Below are positions 44,101 to 59,100 of a DNA stretch of 64,000 bases, piece by piece (position 1 is the stretch's first letter; every line of letters starts with the position of its first letter). The translations under genes were made by a program, and so were the position numbers. The DNA lies in contig NZ_CP043568.1 in assembly GCF_014076415.1 (NCBI RefSeq), positions 3,844,001-3,908,000 on the forward strand, read 5' to 3'. The notes beneath the pieces were generated by a model, which did no database searches, was not told the DNA's origin, and saw only the letters and a list, made by a program, of their open reading frames with translations. The stretch comes from Comamonas testosteroni (GTDB taxonomy: Bacteria; Pseudomonadota; Gammaproteobacteria; Burkholderiales; Burkholderiaceae_C).

Positions 44101-47100
44101 CCGGATCGGAGACGTCCAGGGTCGGGACGTCAGCGCCCGGACCTTGGCTGTCGACGATGGCGGCGTTGCCGGTGTCGGTGATGCCGGCGGGCAGATCCAC
44201 GCCGCTGGCGGTCTTGCCGCTCAGCGTGGCTTCGAGGGTCAGCTTCTCGCTGCCTTCGAAGACGGCGTCGTCGGTGGTCGGAACGGTGACCACGATGCCG
44301 CCGGTGGTGCCGGCCGGGACCTGGAAGCTGTAGGTGCCGTCGCCGTTGTTCACCAGGGTGACCGTGGTGCCACCGATGGTGACCACGGGCGTGCCGATGT
44401 CGTCGGATTCGATGTCACCACCCAGCTTGAAGGTGATGGTGGTGGCGGCGTCGACGGCCTTGCCCAGCGTGATGTTGAACGTGGCGTCGGAGCCTTCGTG
44501 GACATTGCCCGGATCGGAGACGTCCAGGGTCGGGACGTCAGCGCCCGGACCTTGGCTGTCGACGATGGCGGCGTTGCCGGTGTCGGTGATGCCGGCGGGC
44601 AGATCCACGCCGCTGGCGGTCTTGCCGCTCAGCGTGGCTTCGAGGGTCAGCTTCTCGCTGCCTTCGAAGACGGCGTCGTCGGTGGTCGGAACGGTGACCA
44701 CGATGCCGCCGGTGGTGCCGGCCGGGACCTGGAAGCTGTAGGTGCCGTCGCCGTTGTTCACCAGGGTGACCGTGGTGCCACCGATGGTGACCACGGGCGT
44801 GCCGATGTCGTCGGATTCGATGTCACCACCCAGCTTGAAGGTGATGGTGGTGGCGGCGTCGACGGCCTTGCCCAGCGTGATGTTGAACGTGGCGTCGGAG
44901 CCTTCGTGGACATTGCCCGGATCGGAGACGTCCAGGGTCGGGACGTCAGCGCCCGGACCTTGGCTGTCGACGATGGCGGCGTTGCCGGTGTCGGTGATGC
45001 CGGCGGGCAGATCCACGCCGCTGGCGGTCTTGCCGCTCAGCGTGGCTTCGAGGGTCAGCTTCTCGCTGCCTTCGAAGACGGCGTCGTCGGTGGTCGGAAC
45101 GGTGACCACGATGCCGCCGGTGGTGCCGGCCGGGACCTGGAAGCTGTAGGTGCCGTCGCCGTTGTTCACCAGGGTGACCGTGGTGCCACCGATGGTGACC
45201 ACGGGCGTGCCGATGTCGTCGGATTCGATGTCACCACCCAGCTTGAAGGTGATGGTGGTGGCGGCGTCGACGGCCTTGCCCAGCGTGATGTTGAACGTGG
45301 CGTCGGAGCCTTCGTGGACATTGCCCGGATCGGAGACGTCCAGGGTCGGGACGTCAGCGCCCGGACCTTGGCTGTCGACGATGGCGGCGTTGCCGGTGTC
45401 GGTGATGCCGGCGGGCAGATCCACGCCGCTGGCGGTCTTGCCGCTCAGCGTGGCTTCGAGGGTCAGCTTCTCGCTGCCTTCGAAGACGGCGTCGTCGGTG
45501 GTCGGAACGGTGACCACGATGCCGCCGGTGGTGCCGGCCGGGACCTGGAAGCTGTAGGTGCCGTCGCCGTTGTTCACCAGGGTGACCGTGGTGCCACCGA
45601 TGGTGACCACGGGCGTGCCGATGTCGTCGGATTCGATGTCACCACCCAGCTTGAAGGTGATGGTGGTGGCGGCGTCGACGGCCTTGCCCAGCGTGATGTT
45701 GAACGTGGCGTCGGAGCCTTCGTGGACATTGCCCGGATCGGAGACGTCCAGGGTCGGGACGTCAGCGCCCGGACCTTGGCTGTCGACGATGGCGGCGTTG
45801 CCGGTGTCGGTGATGCCGGCGGGCAGATCCACGCCGCTGGCGGTCTTGCCGCTCAGCGTGGCTTCGAGGGTCAGCTTCTCGCTGCCTTCGAAGACGGCGT
45901 CGTCGGTGGTCGGAACGGTGACCACGATGCCGCCGGTGGTGCCGGCCGGGACCTGGAAGCTGTAGGTGCCGTCGCCGTTGTTCACCAGGGTGACCGTGGT
46001 GCCACCGATGGTGACCACGGGCGTGCCGATGTCGTCGGATTCGATGTCACCACCCAGCTTGAAGGTGATGGTGGTGGCGGCGTCGACGGCCTTGCCCAGC
46101 GTGATGTTGAACGTGGCGTCGGAGCCTTCGTGGACATTGCCCGGATCGGAGACGTCCAGGGTCGGGACGTCAGCGCCCGGACCTTGGCTGTCGACGATGG
46201 CGGCGTTGCCGGTGTCGGTGATGCCGGCGGGCAGATCCACGCCGCTGGCGGTCTTGCCGCTCAGCGTGGCTTCGAGGGTCAGCTTCTCGCTGCCTTCGAA
46301 GACGGCGTCGTCGGTGGTCGGAACGGTGACCACGATGCCGCCGGTGGTGCCGGCCGGGACCTGGAAGCTGTAGGTGCCGTCGCCGTTGTTCACCAGGGTG
46401 ACCGTGGTGCCACCGATGGTGACCACGGGCGTGCCGATGTCGTCGGATTCGATGTCACCACCCAGCTTGAAGGTGATGGTGGTGGCGGCGTCGACGGCCT
46501 TGCCCAGCGTGATGTTGAACGTGGCGTCGGAGCCTTCGTGGACATTGCCCGGATCGGAGACGTCCAGGGTCGGGACGTCAGCGCCCGGACCTTGGCTGTC
46601 GACGATGGCGGCGTTGCCGGTGTCGGTGATGCCGGCGGGCAGATCCACGCCGCTGGCGGTCTTGCCGCTCAGCGTGGCTTCGAGGGTCAGCTTCTCGCTG
46701 CCTTCGAAGACGGCGTCGTCGGTGGTCGGAACGGTGACCACGATGCCGCCGGTGGTGCCGGCCGGGACCTGGAAGCTGTAGGTGCCGTCGCCGTTGTTCA
46801 CCAGGGTGACCGTGGTGCCACCGATGGTGACCACGGGCGTGCCGATGTCGTCGGATTCGATGTCACCACCCAGCTTGAAGGTGATGGTGGTGGCGGCGTC
46901 GACGGCCTTGCCCAGCGTGATGTTGAACGTGGCGTCGGAGCCTTCGTGGACATTGCCCGGATCGGAGACGTCCAGGGTCGGGACGTCAGCGCCCGGACCT
47001 TGGCTGTCGACGATGGCGGCGTTGCCGGTGTCGGTGATGCCGGCGGGCAGATCCACGCCGCTGGCGGTCTTGCCGCTCAGCGTGGCTTCGAGGGTCAGCT

Positions 47101-50100
47101 TCTCGCTGCCTTCGAAGACGGCGTCGTCGGTGGTCGGAACGGTGACCACGATGCCGCCGGTGGTGCCGGCCGGGACCTGGAAGCTGTAGGTGCCGTCGCC
47201 GTTGTTCACCAGGGTGACCGTGGTGCCACCGATGGTGACCACGGGCGTGCCGATGTCGTCGGATTCGATGTCACCACCCAGCTTGAAGGTGATGGTGGTG
47301 GCGGCGTCGACGGCCTTGCCCAGCGTGATGTTGAACGTGGCGTCGGAGCCTTCGTGGACATTGCCCGGATCGGAGACGTCCAGGGTCGGGACGTCAGCGC
47401 CCGGACCTTGGCTGTCGACGATGGCGGCGTTGCCGGTGTCGGTGATGCCGGCGGGCAGATCCACGCCGCTGGCGGTCTTGCCGCTCAGCGTGGCTTCGAG
47501 GGTCAGCTTCTCGCTGCCTTCGAAGACGGCGTCGTCGGTGGTCGGAACGGTGACCACGATGCCGCCGGTGGTGCCGGCCGGGACCTGGAAGCTGTAGGTG
47601 CCGTCGCCGTTGTTCACCAGGGTGACCGTGGTGCCACCGATGGTGACCACGGGCGTGCCGATGTCGTCGGATTCGATGTCACCACCCAGCTTGAAGGTGA
47701 TGGTGGTGGCGGCGTCGACGGCCTTGCCCAGCGTGATGTTGAACGTGGCGTCGGAGCCTTCGTGGACATTGCCCGGATCGGAGACGTCCAGGGTCGGGAC
47801 GTCAGCGCCCGGACCTTGGCTGTCGACGATGGCGGCGTTGCCGGTGTCGGTGATGCCGGCGGGCAGATCCACGCCGCTGGCGGTCTTGCCGCTCAGCGTG
47901 GCTTCGAGGGTCAGCTTCTCGCTGCCTTCGAAGACGGCGTCGTCGGTGGTCGGAACGGTGACCACGATGCCGCCGGTGGTGCCGGCCGGGACCTGGAAGC
48001 TGTAGGTGCCGTCGCCGTTGTTCACCAGGGTGACCGTGGTGCCACCGATGGTGACCACGGGCGTGCCGATGTCGTCGGATTCGATGTCACCACCCAGCTT
48101 GAAGGTGATGGTGGTGGCGGCGTCGACGGCCTTGCCCAGCGTGATGTTGAACGTGGCGTCGGAGCCTTCGTGGACATTGCCCGGATCGGAGACGTCCAGG
48201 GTCGGGACGTCAGCGCCCGGACCTTGGCTGTCGACGATGGCGGCGTTGCCGGTGTCGGTGATGCCGGCGGGCAGATCCACGCCGCTGGCGGTCTTGCCGC
48301 TCAGCGTGGCTTCGAGGGTCAGCTTCTCGCTGCCTTCGAAGACGGCGTCGTCGGTGGTCGGAACGGTGACCACGATGCCGCCGGTGGTGCCGGCCGGGAC
48401 CTGGAAGCTGTAGGTGCCGTCGCCGTTGTTCACCAGGGTGACCGTGGTGCCACCGATGGTGACCACGGGCGTGCCGATGTCGTCGGATTCGATGTCACCA
48501 CCCAGCTTGAAGGTGATGGTGGTGGCGGCGTCGACGGCCTTGCCCAGCGTGATGTTGAACGTGGCGTCGGAGCCTTCGTGGACATTGCCCGGATCGGAGA
48601 CGTCCAGGGTCGGGACGTCAGCGCCCGGACCTTGGCTGTCGACGATGGCGGCGTTGCCGGTGTCGGTGATGCCGGCGGGCAGATCCACGCCGCTGGCGGT
48701 CTTGCCGCTCAGCGTGGCTTCGAGGGTCAGCTTCTCGCTGCCTTCGAAGACGGCGTCGTCGGTGGTCGGAACGGTGACCACGATGCCGCCGGTGGTGCCG
48801 GCCGGGACCTGGAAGCTGTAGGTGCCGTCGCCGTTGTTCACCAGGGTGACCGTGGTGCCACCGATGGTGACCACGGGCGTGCCGATGTCGTCGGATTCGA
48901 TGTCACCACCCAGCTTGAAGGTGATGGTGGTGGCGGCGTCGACGGCCTTGCCCAGCGTGATGTTGAACGTGGCGTCGGAGCCTTCGTGGACATTGCCCGG
49001 ATCGGAGACGTCCAGGGTCGGGACGTCAGCGCCCGGACCTTGGCTGTCGACGATGGCGGCGTTGCCGGTGTCGGTGATGCCGGCGGGCAGATCCACGCCG
49101 CTGGCGGTCTTGCCGCTCAGCGTGGCTTCGAGGGTCAGCTTCTCGCTGCCTTCGAAGACGGCGTCGTCGGTGGTCGGAACGGTGACCACGATGCCGCCGG
49201 TGGTGCCGGCCGGGACCTGGAAGCTGTAGGTGCCGTCGCCGTTGTTCACCAGGGTGACCGTGGTGCCACCGATGGTGACCACGGGCGTGCCGATGTCGTC
49301 GGATTCGATGTCACCACCCAGCTTGAAGGTGATGGTGGTGGCGGCGTCGACGGCCTTGCCCAGCGTGATGTTGAACGTGGCGTCGGAGCCTTCGTGGACA
49401 TTGCCCGGATCGGAGACGTCCAGGGTCGGGACGTCAGCGCCCGGACCTTGGCTGTCGACGATGGCGGCGTTGCCGGTGTCGGTGATGCCGGCGGGCAGAT
49501 CCACGCCGCTGGCGGTCTTGCCGCTCAGCGTGGCTTCGAGGGTCAGCTTCTCGCTGCCTTCGAAGACGGCGTCGTCGGTGGTCGGAACGGTGACCACGAT
49601 GCCGCCGGTGGTGCCGGCCGGGACCTGGAAGCTGTAGGTGCCGTCGCCGTTGTTCACCAGGGTGACCGTGGTGCCACCGATGGTGACCACGGGCGTGCCG
49701 ATGTCGTCGGATTCGATGTCACCACCCAGCTTGAAGGTGATGGTGGTGGCGGCGTCGACGGCCTTGCCCAGCGTGATGTTGAACGTGGCGTCGGAGCCTT
49801 CGTGGACATTGCCCGGATCGGAGACGTCCAGGGTCGGGACGTCAGCGCCCGGACCTTGGCTGTCGACGATGGCGGCGTTGCCGGTGTCGGTGATGCCGGC
49901 GGGCAGATCCACGCCGCTGGCGGTCTTGCCGCTCAGCGTGGCTTCGAGGGTCAGCTTCTCGCTGCCTTCGAAGACGGCGTCGTCGGTGGTCGGAACGGTG
50001 ACCACGATGCCGCCGGTGGTGCCGGCCGGGACCTGGAAGCTGTAGGTGCCGTCGCCGTTGTTCACCAGGGTGACCGTGGTGCCACCGATGGTGACCACGG

Positions 50101-53100
50101 GCGTGCCGATGTCGTCGGATTCGATGTCACCACCCAGCTTGAAGGTGATGGTGGTGGCGGCGTCGACGGCCTTGCCCAGCGTGATGTTGAACGTGGCGTC
50201 GGAGCCTTCGTGGACATTGCCCGGATCGGAGACGTCCAGGGTCGGGACGTCAGCGCCCGGACCTTGGCTGTCGACGATGGCGGCGTTGCCGGTGTCGGTG
50301 ATGCCGGCGGGCAGATCCACGCCGCTGGCGGTCTTGCCGCTCAGCGTGGCTTCGAGGGTCAGCTTCTCGCTGCCTTCGAAGACGGCGTCGTCGGTGGTCG
50401 GAACGGTGACCACGATGCCGCCGGTGGTGCCGGCCGGGACCTGGAAGCTGTAGGTGCCGTCGCCGTTGTTCACCAGGGTGACCGTGGTGCCACCGATGGT
50501 GACCACGGGCGTGCCGATGTCGTCGGATTCGATGTCACCACCCAGCTTGAAGGTGATGGTGGTGGCGGCGTCGACGGCCTTGCCCAGCGTGATGTTGAAC
50601 GTGGCGTCGGAGCCTTCGTGGACATTGCCCGGATCGGAGACGTCCAGGGTCGGGACGTCAGCGCCCGGACCTTGGCTGTCGACGATGGCGGCGTTGCCGG
50701 TGTCGGTGATGCCGGCGGGCAGATCCACGCCGCTGGCGGTCTTGCCGCTCAGCGTGGCTTCGAGGGTCAGCTTCTCGCTGCCTTCGAAGACGGCGTCGTC
50801 GGTGGTCGGAACGGTGACCACGATGCCGCCGGTGGTGCCGGCCGGGACCTGGAAGCTGTAGGTGCCGTCGCCGTTGTTCACCAGGGTGACCGTGGTGCCA
50901 CCGATGGTGACCACGGGCGTGCCGATGTCGTCGGATTCGATGTCACCACCCAGCTTGAAGGTGATGGTGGTGGCGGCGTCGACGGCCTTGCCCAGCGTGA
51001 TGTTGAACGTGGCGTCGGAGCCTTCGTGGACATTGCCCGGATCGGAGACGTCCAGGGTCGGGACGTCAGCGCCCGGACCTTGGCTGTCGACGATGGCGGC
51101 GTTGCCGGTGTCGGTGATGCCGGCGGGCAGATCCACGCCGCTGGCGGTCTTGCCGCTCAGCGTGGCTTCGAGGGTCAGCTTCTCGCTGCCTTCGAAGACG
51201 GCGTCGTCGGTGGTCGGAACGGTGACCACGATGCCGCCGGTGGTGCCGGCCGGGACCTGGAAGCTGTAGGTGCCGTCGCCGTTGTTCACCAGGGTGACCG
51301 TGGTGCCACCGATGGTGACCACGGGCGTGCCGATGTCGTCGGATTCGATGTCACCACCCAGCTTGAAGGTGATGGTGGTGGCGGCGTCGACGGCCTTGCC
51401 CAGCGTGATGTTGAACGTGGCGTCGGAGCCTTCGTGGACATTGCCCGGATCGGAGACGTCCAGGGTCGGGACGTCAGCGCCCGGACCTTGGCTGTCGACG
51501 ATGGCGGCGTTGCCGGTGTCGGTGATGCCGGCGGGCAGATCCACGCCGCTGGCGGTCTTGCCGCTCAGCGTGGCTTCGAGGGTCAGCTTCTCGCTGCCTT
51601 CGAAGACGGCGTCGTCGGTGGTCGGAACGGTGACCACGATGCCGCCGGTGGTGCCGGCCGGGACCTGGAAGCTGTAGGTGCCGTCGCCGTTGTTCACCAG
51701 GGTGACCGTGGTGCCACCGATGGTGACCACGGGCGTGCCGATGTCGTCGGATTCGATGTCACCACCCAGCTTGAAGGTGATGGTGGTGGCGGCGTCGACG
51801 GCCTTGCCCAGCGTGATGTTGAACGTGGCGTCGGAGCCTTCGTGGACATTGCCCGGATCGGAGACGTCCAGGGTCGGGACGTCAGCGCCCGGACCTTGGC
51901 TGTCGACGATGGCGGCGTTGCCGGTGTCGGTGATGCCGGCGGGCAGATCCACGCCGCTGGCGGTCTTGCCGCTCAGCGTGGCTTCGAGGGTCAGCTTCTC
52001 GCTGCCTTCGAAGACGGCGTCGTCGGTGGTCGGAACGGTGACCACGATGCCGCCGGTGGTGCCGGCCGGGACCTGGAAGCTGTAGGTGCCGTCGCCGTTG
52101 TTCACCAGGGTGACCGTGGTGCCACCGATGGTGACCACGGGCGTGCCGATGTCGTCGGATTCGATGTCACCACCCAGCTTGAAGGTGATGGTGGTGGCGG
52201 CGTCGACGGCCTTGCCCAGCGTGATGTTGAACGTGGCGTCGGAGCCTTCGTGGACATTGCCCGGATCGGAGACGTCCAGGGTCGGGACGTCAGCGCCCGG
52301 ACCTTGGCTGTCGACGATGGCGGCGTTGCCGGTGTCGGTGATGCCGGCGGGCAGATCCACGCCGCTGGCGGTCTTGCCGCTCAGCGTGGCTTCGAGGGTC
52401 AGCTTCTCGCTGCCTTCGAAGACGGCGTCGTCGGTGGTCGGAACGGTGACCACGATGCCGCCGGTGGTGCCGGCCGGGACCTGGAAGCTGTAGGTGCCGT
52501 CGCCGTTGTTCACCAGGGTGACCGTGGTGCCACCGATGGTGACCACGGGCGTGCCGATGTCGTCGGATTCGATGTCACCACCCAGCTTGAAGGTGATGGT
52601 GGTGGCGGCGTCGACGGCCTTGCCCAGCGTGATGTTGAACGTGGCGTCGGAGCCTTCGTGGACATTGCCCGGATCGGAGACGTCCAGGGTCGGGACGTCA
52701 GCGCCCGGACCTTGGCTGTCGACGATGGCGGCGTTGCCGGTGTCGGTGATGCCGGCGGGCAGATCCACGCCGCTGGCGGTCTTGCCGCTCAGCGTGGCTT
52801 CGAGGGTCAGCTTCTCGCTGCCTTCGAAGACGGCGTCGTCGGTGGTCGGAACGGTGACCACGATGCCGCCGGTGGTGCCGGCCGGGACCTGGAAGCTGTA
52901 GGTGCCGTCGCCGTTGTTCACCAGGGTGACCGTGGTGCCACCGATGGTGACCACGGGCGTGCCGATGTCGTCGGATTCGATGTCACCACCCAGCTTGAAG
53001 GTGATGGTGGTGGCGGCGTCGACGGCCTTGCCCAGCGTGATGTTGAACGTGGCGTCGGAGCCTTCGTGGACATTGCCCGGATCGGAGACGTCCAGGGTCG

Positions 53101-56100
53101 GGACGTCAGCGCCCGGACCTTGGCTGTCGACGATGGCGGCGTTGCCGGTGTCGGTGATGCCGGCGGGCAGATCCACGCCGCTGGCGGTCTTGCCGCTCAG
53201 CGTGGCTTCGAGGGTCAGCTTCTCGCTGCCTTCGAAGACGGCGTCGTCGGTGGTCGGAACGGTGACCACGATGCCGCCGGTGGTGCCGGCCGGGACCTGG
53301 AAGCTGTAGGTGCCGTCGCCGTTGTTCACCAGGGTGACCGTGGTGCCACCGATGGTGACCACGGGCGTGCCGATGTCGTCGGATTCGATGTCACCACCCA
53401 GCTTGAAGGTGATGGTGGTGGCGGCGTCGACGGCCTTGCCCAGCGTGATGTTGAACGTGGCGTCGGAGCCTTCGTGGACATTGCCCGGATCGGAGACGTC
53501 CAGGGTCGGGACGTCAGCGCCCGGACCTTGGCTGTCGACGATGGCGGCGTTGCCGGTGTCGGTGATGCCGGCGGGCAGATCCACGCCGCTGGCGGTCTTG
53601 CCGCTCAGCGTGGCTTCGAGGGTCAGCTTCTCGCTGCCTTCGAAGACGGCGTCGTCGGTGGTCGGAACGGTGACCACGATGCCGCCGGTGGTGCCGGCCG
53701 GGACCTGGAAGCTGTAGGTGCCGTCGCCGTTGTTCACCAGGGTGACCGTGGTGCCACCGATGGTGACCACGGGCGTGCCGATGTCGTCGGATTCGATGTC
53801 ACCACCCAGCTTGAAGGTGATGGTGGTGGCGGCGTCGACGGCCTTGCCCAGCGTGATGTTGAACGTGGCGTCGGAGCCTTCGTGGACATTGCCCGGATCG
53901 GAGACGTCCAGGGTCGGGACGTCAGCGCCCGGACCTTGGCTGTCGACGATGGCGGCGTTGCCGGTGTCGGTGATGCCGGCGGGCAGATCCACGCCGCTGG
54001 CGGTCTTGCCGCTCAGCGTGGCTTCGAGGGTCAGCTTCTCGCTGCCTTCGAAGACGGCGTCGTCGGTGGTCGGAACGGTGACCACGATGCCGCCGGTGGT
54101 GCCGGCCGGGACCTGGAAGCTGTAGGTGCCGTCGCCGTTGTTCACCAGGGTGACCGTGGTGCCACCGATGGTGACCACGGGCGTGCCGATGTCGTCGGAT
54201 TCGATGTCACCACCCAGCTTGAAGGTGATGGTGGTGGCGGCGTCGACGGCCTTGCCCAGCGTGATGTTGAACGTGGCGTCGGAGCCTTCGTGGACATTGC
54301 CCGGATCGGAGACGTCCAGGGTCGGGACGTCAGCGCCCGGACCTTGGCTGTCGACGATGGCGGCGTTGCCGGTGTCGGTGATGCCGGCGGGCAGATCCAC
54401 GCCGCTGGCGGTCTTGCCGCTCAGCGTGGCTTCGAGGGTCAGCTTCTCGCTGCCTTCGAAGACGGCGTCGTCGGTGGTCGGAACGGTGACCACGATGCCG
54501 CCGGTGGTGCCGGCCGGGACCTGGAAGCTGTAGGTGCCGTCGCCGTTGTTCACCAGGGTGACCGTGGTGCCACCGATGGTGACCACGGGCGTGCCGATGT
54601 CGTCGGATTCGATGTCACCACCCAGCTTGAAGGTGATGGTGGTGGCGGCGTCGACGGCCTTGCCCAGCGTGATGTTGAACGTGGCGTCGGAGCCTTCGTG
54701 GACATTGCCCGGATCGGAGACGTCCAGGGTCGGGACGTCAGCGCCCGGACCTTGGCTGTCGACGATGGCGGCGTTGCCGGTGTCGGTGATGCCGGCGGGC
54801 AGATCCACGCCGCTGGCGGTCTTGCCGCTCAGCGTGGCTTCGAGGGTCAGCTTCTCGCTGCCTTCGAAGACGGCGTCGTCGGTGGTCGGAACGGTGACCA
54901 CGATGCCGCCGGTGGTGCCGGCCGGGACCTGGAAGCTGTAGGTGCCGTCGCCGTTGTTCACCAGGGTGACCGTGGTGCCACCGATGGTGACCACGGGCGT
55001 GCCGATGTCGTCGGATTCGATGTCACCACCCAGCTTGAAGGTGATGGTGGTGGCGGCGTCGACGGCCTTGCCCAGCGTGATGTTGAACGTGGCGTCGGAG
55101 CCTTCGTGGACATTGCCCGGATCGGAGACGTCCAGGGTCGGGACGTCAGCGCCCGGACCTTGGCTGTCGACGATGGCGGCGTTGCCGGTGTCGGTGATGC
55201 CGGCGGGCAGATCCACGCCGCTGGCGGTCTTGCCGCTCAGCGTGGCTTCGAGGGTCAGCTTCTCGCTGCCTTCGAAGACGGCGTCGTCGGTGGTCGGAAC
55301 GGTGACCACGATGCCGCCGGTGGTGCCGGCCGGGACCTGGAAGCTGTAGGTGCCGTCGCCGTTGTTCACCAGGGTGACCGTGGTGCCACCGATGGTGACC
55401 ACGGGCGTGCCGATGTCGTCGGATTCGATGTCACCACCCAGCTTGAAGGTGATGGTGGTGGCGGCGTCGACGGCCTTGCCCAGCGTGATGTTGAACGTGG
55501 CGTCGGAGCCTTCGTGGACATTGCCCGGATCGGAGACGTCCAGGGTCGGGACGTCAGCGCCCGGACCTTGGCTGTCGACGATGGCGGCGTTGCCGGTGTC
55601 GGTGATGCCGGCGGGCAGATCCACGCCGCTGGCGGTCTTGCCGCTCAGCGTGGCTTCGAGGGTCAGCTTCTCGCTGCCTTCGAAGACGGCGTCGTCGGTG
55701 GTCGGAACGGTGACCACGATGCCGCCGGTGGTGCCGGCCGGGACCTGGAAGCTGTAGGTGCCGTCGCCGTTGTTCACCAGGGTGACCGTGGTGCCACCGA
55801 TGGTGACCACGGGCGTGCCGATGTCGTCGGATTCGATGTCACCACCCAGCTTGAAGGTGATGGTGGTGGCGGCGTCGACGGCCTTGCCCAGCGTGATGTT
55901 GAACGTGGCGTCGGAGCCTTCGTGGACATTGCCCGGATCGGAGACGTCCAGGGTCGGGACGTCAGCGCCCGGACCTTGGCTGTCGACGATGGCGGCGTTG
56001 CCGGTGTCGGTGATGCCGGCGGGCAGATCCACGCCGCTGGCGGTCTTGCCGCTCAGCGTGGCTTCGAGGGTCAGCTTCTCGCTGCCTTCGAAGACGGCGT

Positions 56101-59100
56101 CGTCGGTGGTCGGAACGGTGACCACGATGCCGCCGGTGGTGCCGGCCGGGACCTGGAAGCTGTAGGTGCCGTCGCCGTTGTTCACCAGGGTGACCGTGGT
56201 GCCACCGATGGTGACCACGGGCGTGCCGATGTCGTCGGATTCGATGTCACCACCCAGCTTGAAGGTGATGGTGGTGGCGGCGTCGACGGCCTTGCCCAGC
56301 GTGATGTTGAACGTGGCGTCGGAGCCTTCGTGGACATTGCCCGGATCGGAGACGTCCAGGGTCGGGACGTCAGCGCCCGGACCTTGGCTGTCGACGATGG
56401 CGGCGTTGCCGGTGTCGGTGATGCCGGCGGGCAGATCCACGCCGCTGGCGGTCTTGCCGCTCAGCGTGGCTTCGAGGGTCAGCTTCTCGCTGCCTTCGAA
56501 GACGGCGTCGTCGGTGGTCGGAACGGTGACCACGATGCCGCCGGTGGTGCCGGCCGGGACCTGGAAGCTGTAGGTGCCGTCGCCGTTGTTCACCAGGGTG
56601 ACCGTGGTGCCACCGATGGTGACCACGGGCGTGCCGATGTCGTCGGATTCGATGTCACCACCCAGCTTGAAGGTGATGGTGGTGGCGGCGTCGACGGCCT
56701 TGCCCAGCGTGATGTTGAACGTGGCGTCGGAGCCTTCGTGGACATTGCCCGGATCGGAGACGTCCAGGGTCGGGACGTCAGCGCCCGGACCTTGGCTGTC
56801 GACGATGGCGGCGTTGCCGGTGTCGGTGATGCCGGCGGGCAGATCCACGCCGCTGGCGGTCTTGCCGCTCAGCGTGGCTTCGAGGGTCAGCTTCTCGCTG
56901 CCTTCGAAGACGGCGTCGTCGGTGGTCGGAACGGTGACCACGATGCCGCCGGTGGTGCCGGCCGGGACCTGGAAGCTGTAGGTGCCGTCGCCGTTGTTCA
57001 CCAGGGTGACCGTGGTGCCACCGATGGTGACCACGGGCGTGCCGATGTCGTCGGATTCGATGTCACCACCCAGCTTGAAGGTGATGGTGGTGGCGGCGTC
57101 GACGGCCTTGCCCAGCGTGATGTTGAACGTGGCGTCGGAGCCTTCGTGGACATTGCCCGGATCGGAGACGTCCAGGGTCGGGACGTCAGCGCCCGGACCT
57201 TGGCTGTCGACGATGGCGGCGTTGCCGGTGTCGGTGATGCCGGCGGGCAGATCCACGCCGCTGGCGGTCTTGCCGCTCAGCGTGGCTTCGAGGGTCAGCT
57301 TCTCGCTGCCTTCGAAGACGGCGTCGTCGGTGGTCGGAACGGTGACCACGATGCCGCCGGTGGTGCCGGCCGGGACCTGGAAGCTGTAGGTGCCGTCGCC
57401 GTTGTTCACCAGGGTGACCGTGGTGCCACCGATGGTGACCACGGGCGTGCCGATGTCGTCGGATTCGATGTCACCACCCAGCTTGAAGGTGATGGTGGTG
57501 GCGGCGTCGACGGCCTTGCCCAGCGTGATGTTGAACGTGGCGTCGGAGCCTTCGTGGACATTGCCCGGATCGGAGACGTCCAGGGTCGGGACGTCAGCGC
57601 CCGGACCTTGGCTGTCGACGATGGCGGCGTTGCCGGTGTCGGTGATGCCGGCGGGCAGATCCACGCCGCTGGCGGTCTTGCCGCTCAGCGTGGCTTCGAG
57701 GGTCAGCTTCTCGCTGCCTTCGAAGACGGCGTCGTCGGTGGTCGGAACGGTGACCACGATGCCGCCGGTGGTGCCGGCCGGGACCTGGAAGCTGTAGGTG
57801 CCGTCGCCGTTGTTCACCAGGGTGACCGTGGTGCCACCGATGGTGACCACGGGCGTGCCGATGTCGTCGGATTCGATGTCACCACCCAGCTTGAAGGTGA
57901 TGGTGGTGGCGGCGTCGACGGCCTTGCCCAGCGTGATGTTGAACGTGGCGTCGGAGCCTTCGTGGACATTGCCCGGATCGGAGACGTCCAGGGTCGGGAC
58001 GTCAGCGCCCGGACCTTGGCTGTCGACGATGGCGGCGTTGCCGGTGTCGGTGATGCCGGCGGGCAGATCCACGCCGCTGGCGGTCTTGCCGCTCAGCGTG
58101 GCTTCGAGGGTCAGCTTCTCGCTGCCTTCGAAGACGGCGTCGTCGGTGGTCGGAACGGTGACCACGATGCCGCCGGTGGTGCCGGCCGGGACCTGGAAGC
58201 TGTAGGTGCCGTCGCCGTTGTTCACCAGGGTGACCGTGGTGCCACCGATGGTGACCACGGGCGTGCCGATGTCGTCGGATTCGATGTCACCACCCAGCTT
58301 GAAGGTGATGGTGGTGGCGGCGTCGACGGCCTTGCCCAGCGTGATGTTGAACGTGGCGTCGGAGCCTTCGTGGACATTGCCCGGATCGGAGACGTCCAGG
58401 GTCGGGACGTCAGCGCCCGGACCTTGGCTGTCGACGATGGCGGCGTTGCCGGTGTCGGTGATGCCGGCGGGCAGATCCACGCCGCTGGCGGTCTTGCCGC
58501 TCAGCGTGGCTTCGAGGGTCAGCTTCTCGCTGCCTTCGAAGACGGCGTCGTCGGTGGTCGGAACGGTGACCACGATGCCGCCGGTGGTGCCGGCCGGGAC
58601 CTGGAAGCTGTAGGTGCCGTCGCCGTTGTTCACCAGGGTGACCGTGGTGCCACCGATGGTGACCACGGGCGTGCCGATGTCGTCGGATTCGATGTCACCA
58701 CCCAGCTTGAAGGTGATGGTGGTGGCGGCGTCGACGGCCTTGCCCAGCGTGATGTTGAACGTGGCGTCGGAGCCTTCGTGGACATTGCCCGGATCGGAGA
58801 CGTCCAGGGTCGGGACGTCAGCGCCCGGACCTTGGCTGTCGACGATGGCGGCGTTGCCGGTGTCGGTGATGCCGGCGGGCAGATCCACGCCGCTGGCGGT
58901 CTTGCCGCTCAGCGTGGCTTCGAGGGTCAGCTTCTCGCTGCCTTCGAAGACGGCGTCGTCGGTGGTCGGAACGGTGACCACGATGCCGCCGGTGGTGCCG
59001 GCCGGGACCTGGAAGCTGTAGGTGCCGTCGCCGTTGTTCACCAGGGTGACCGTGGTGCCACCGATGGTGACCACGGGCGTGCCGATGTCGTCGGATTCGA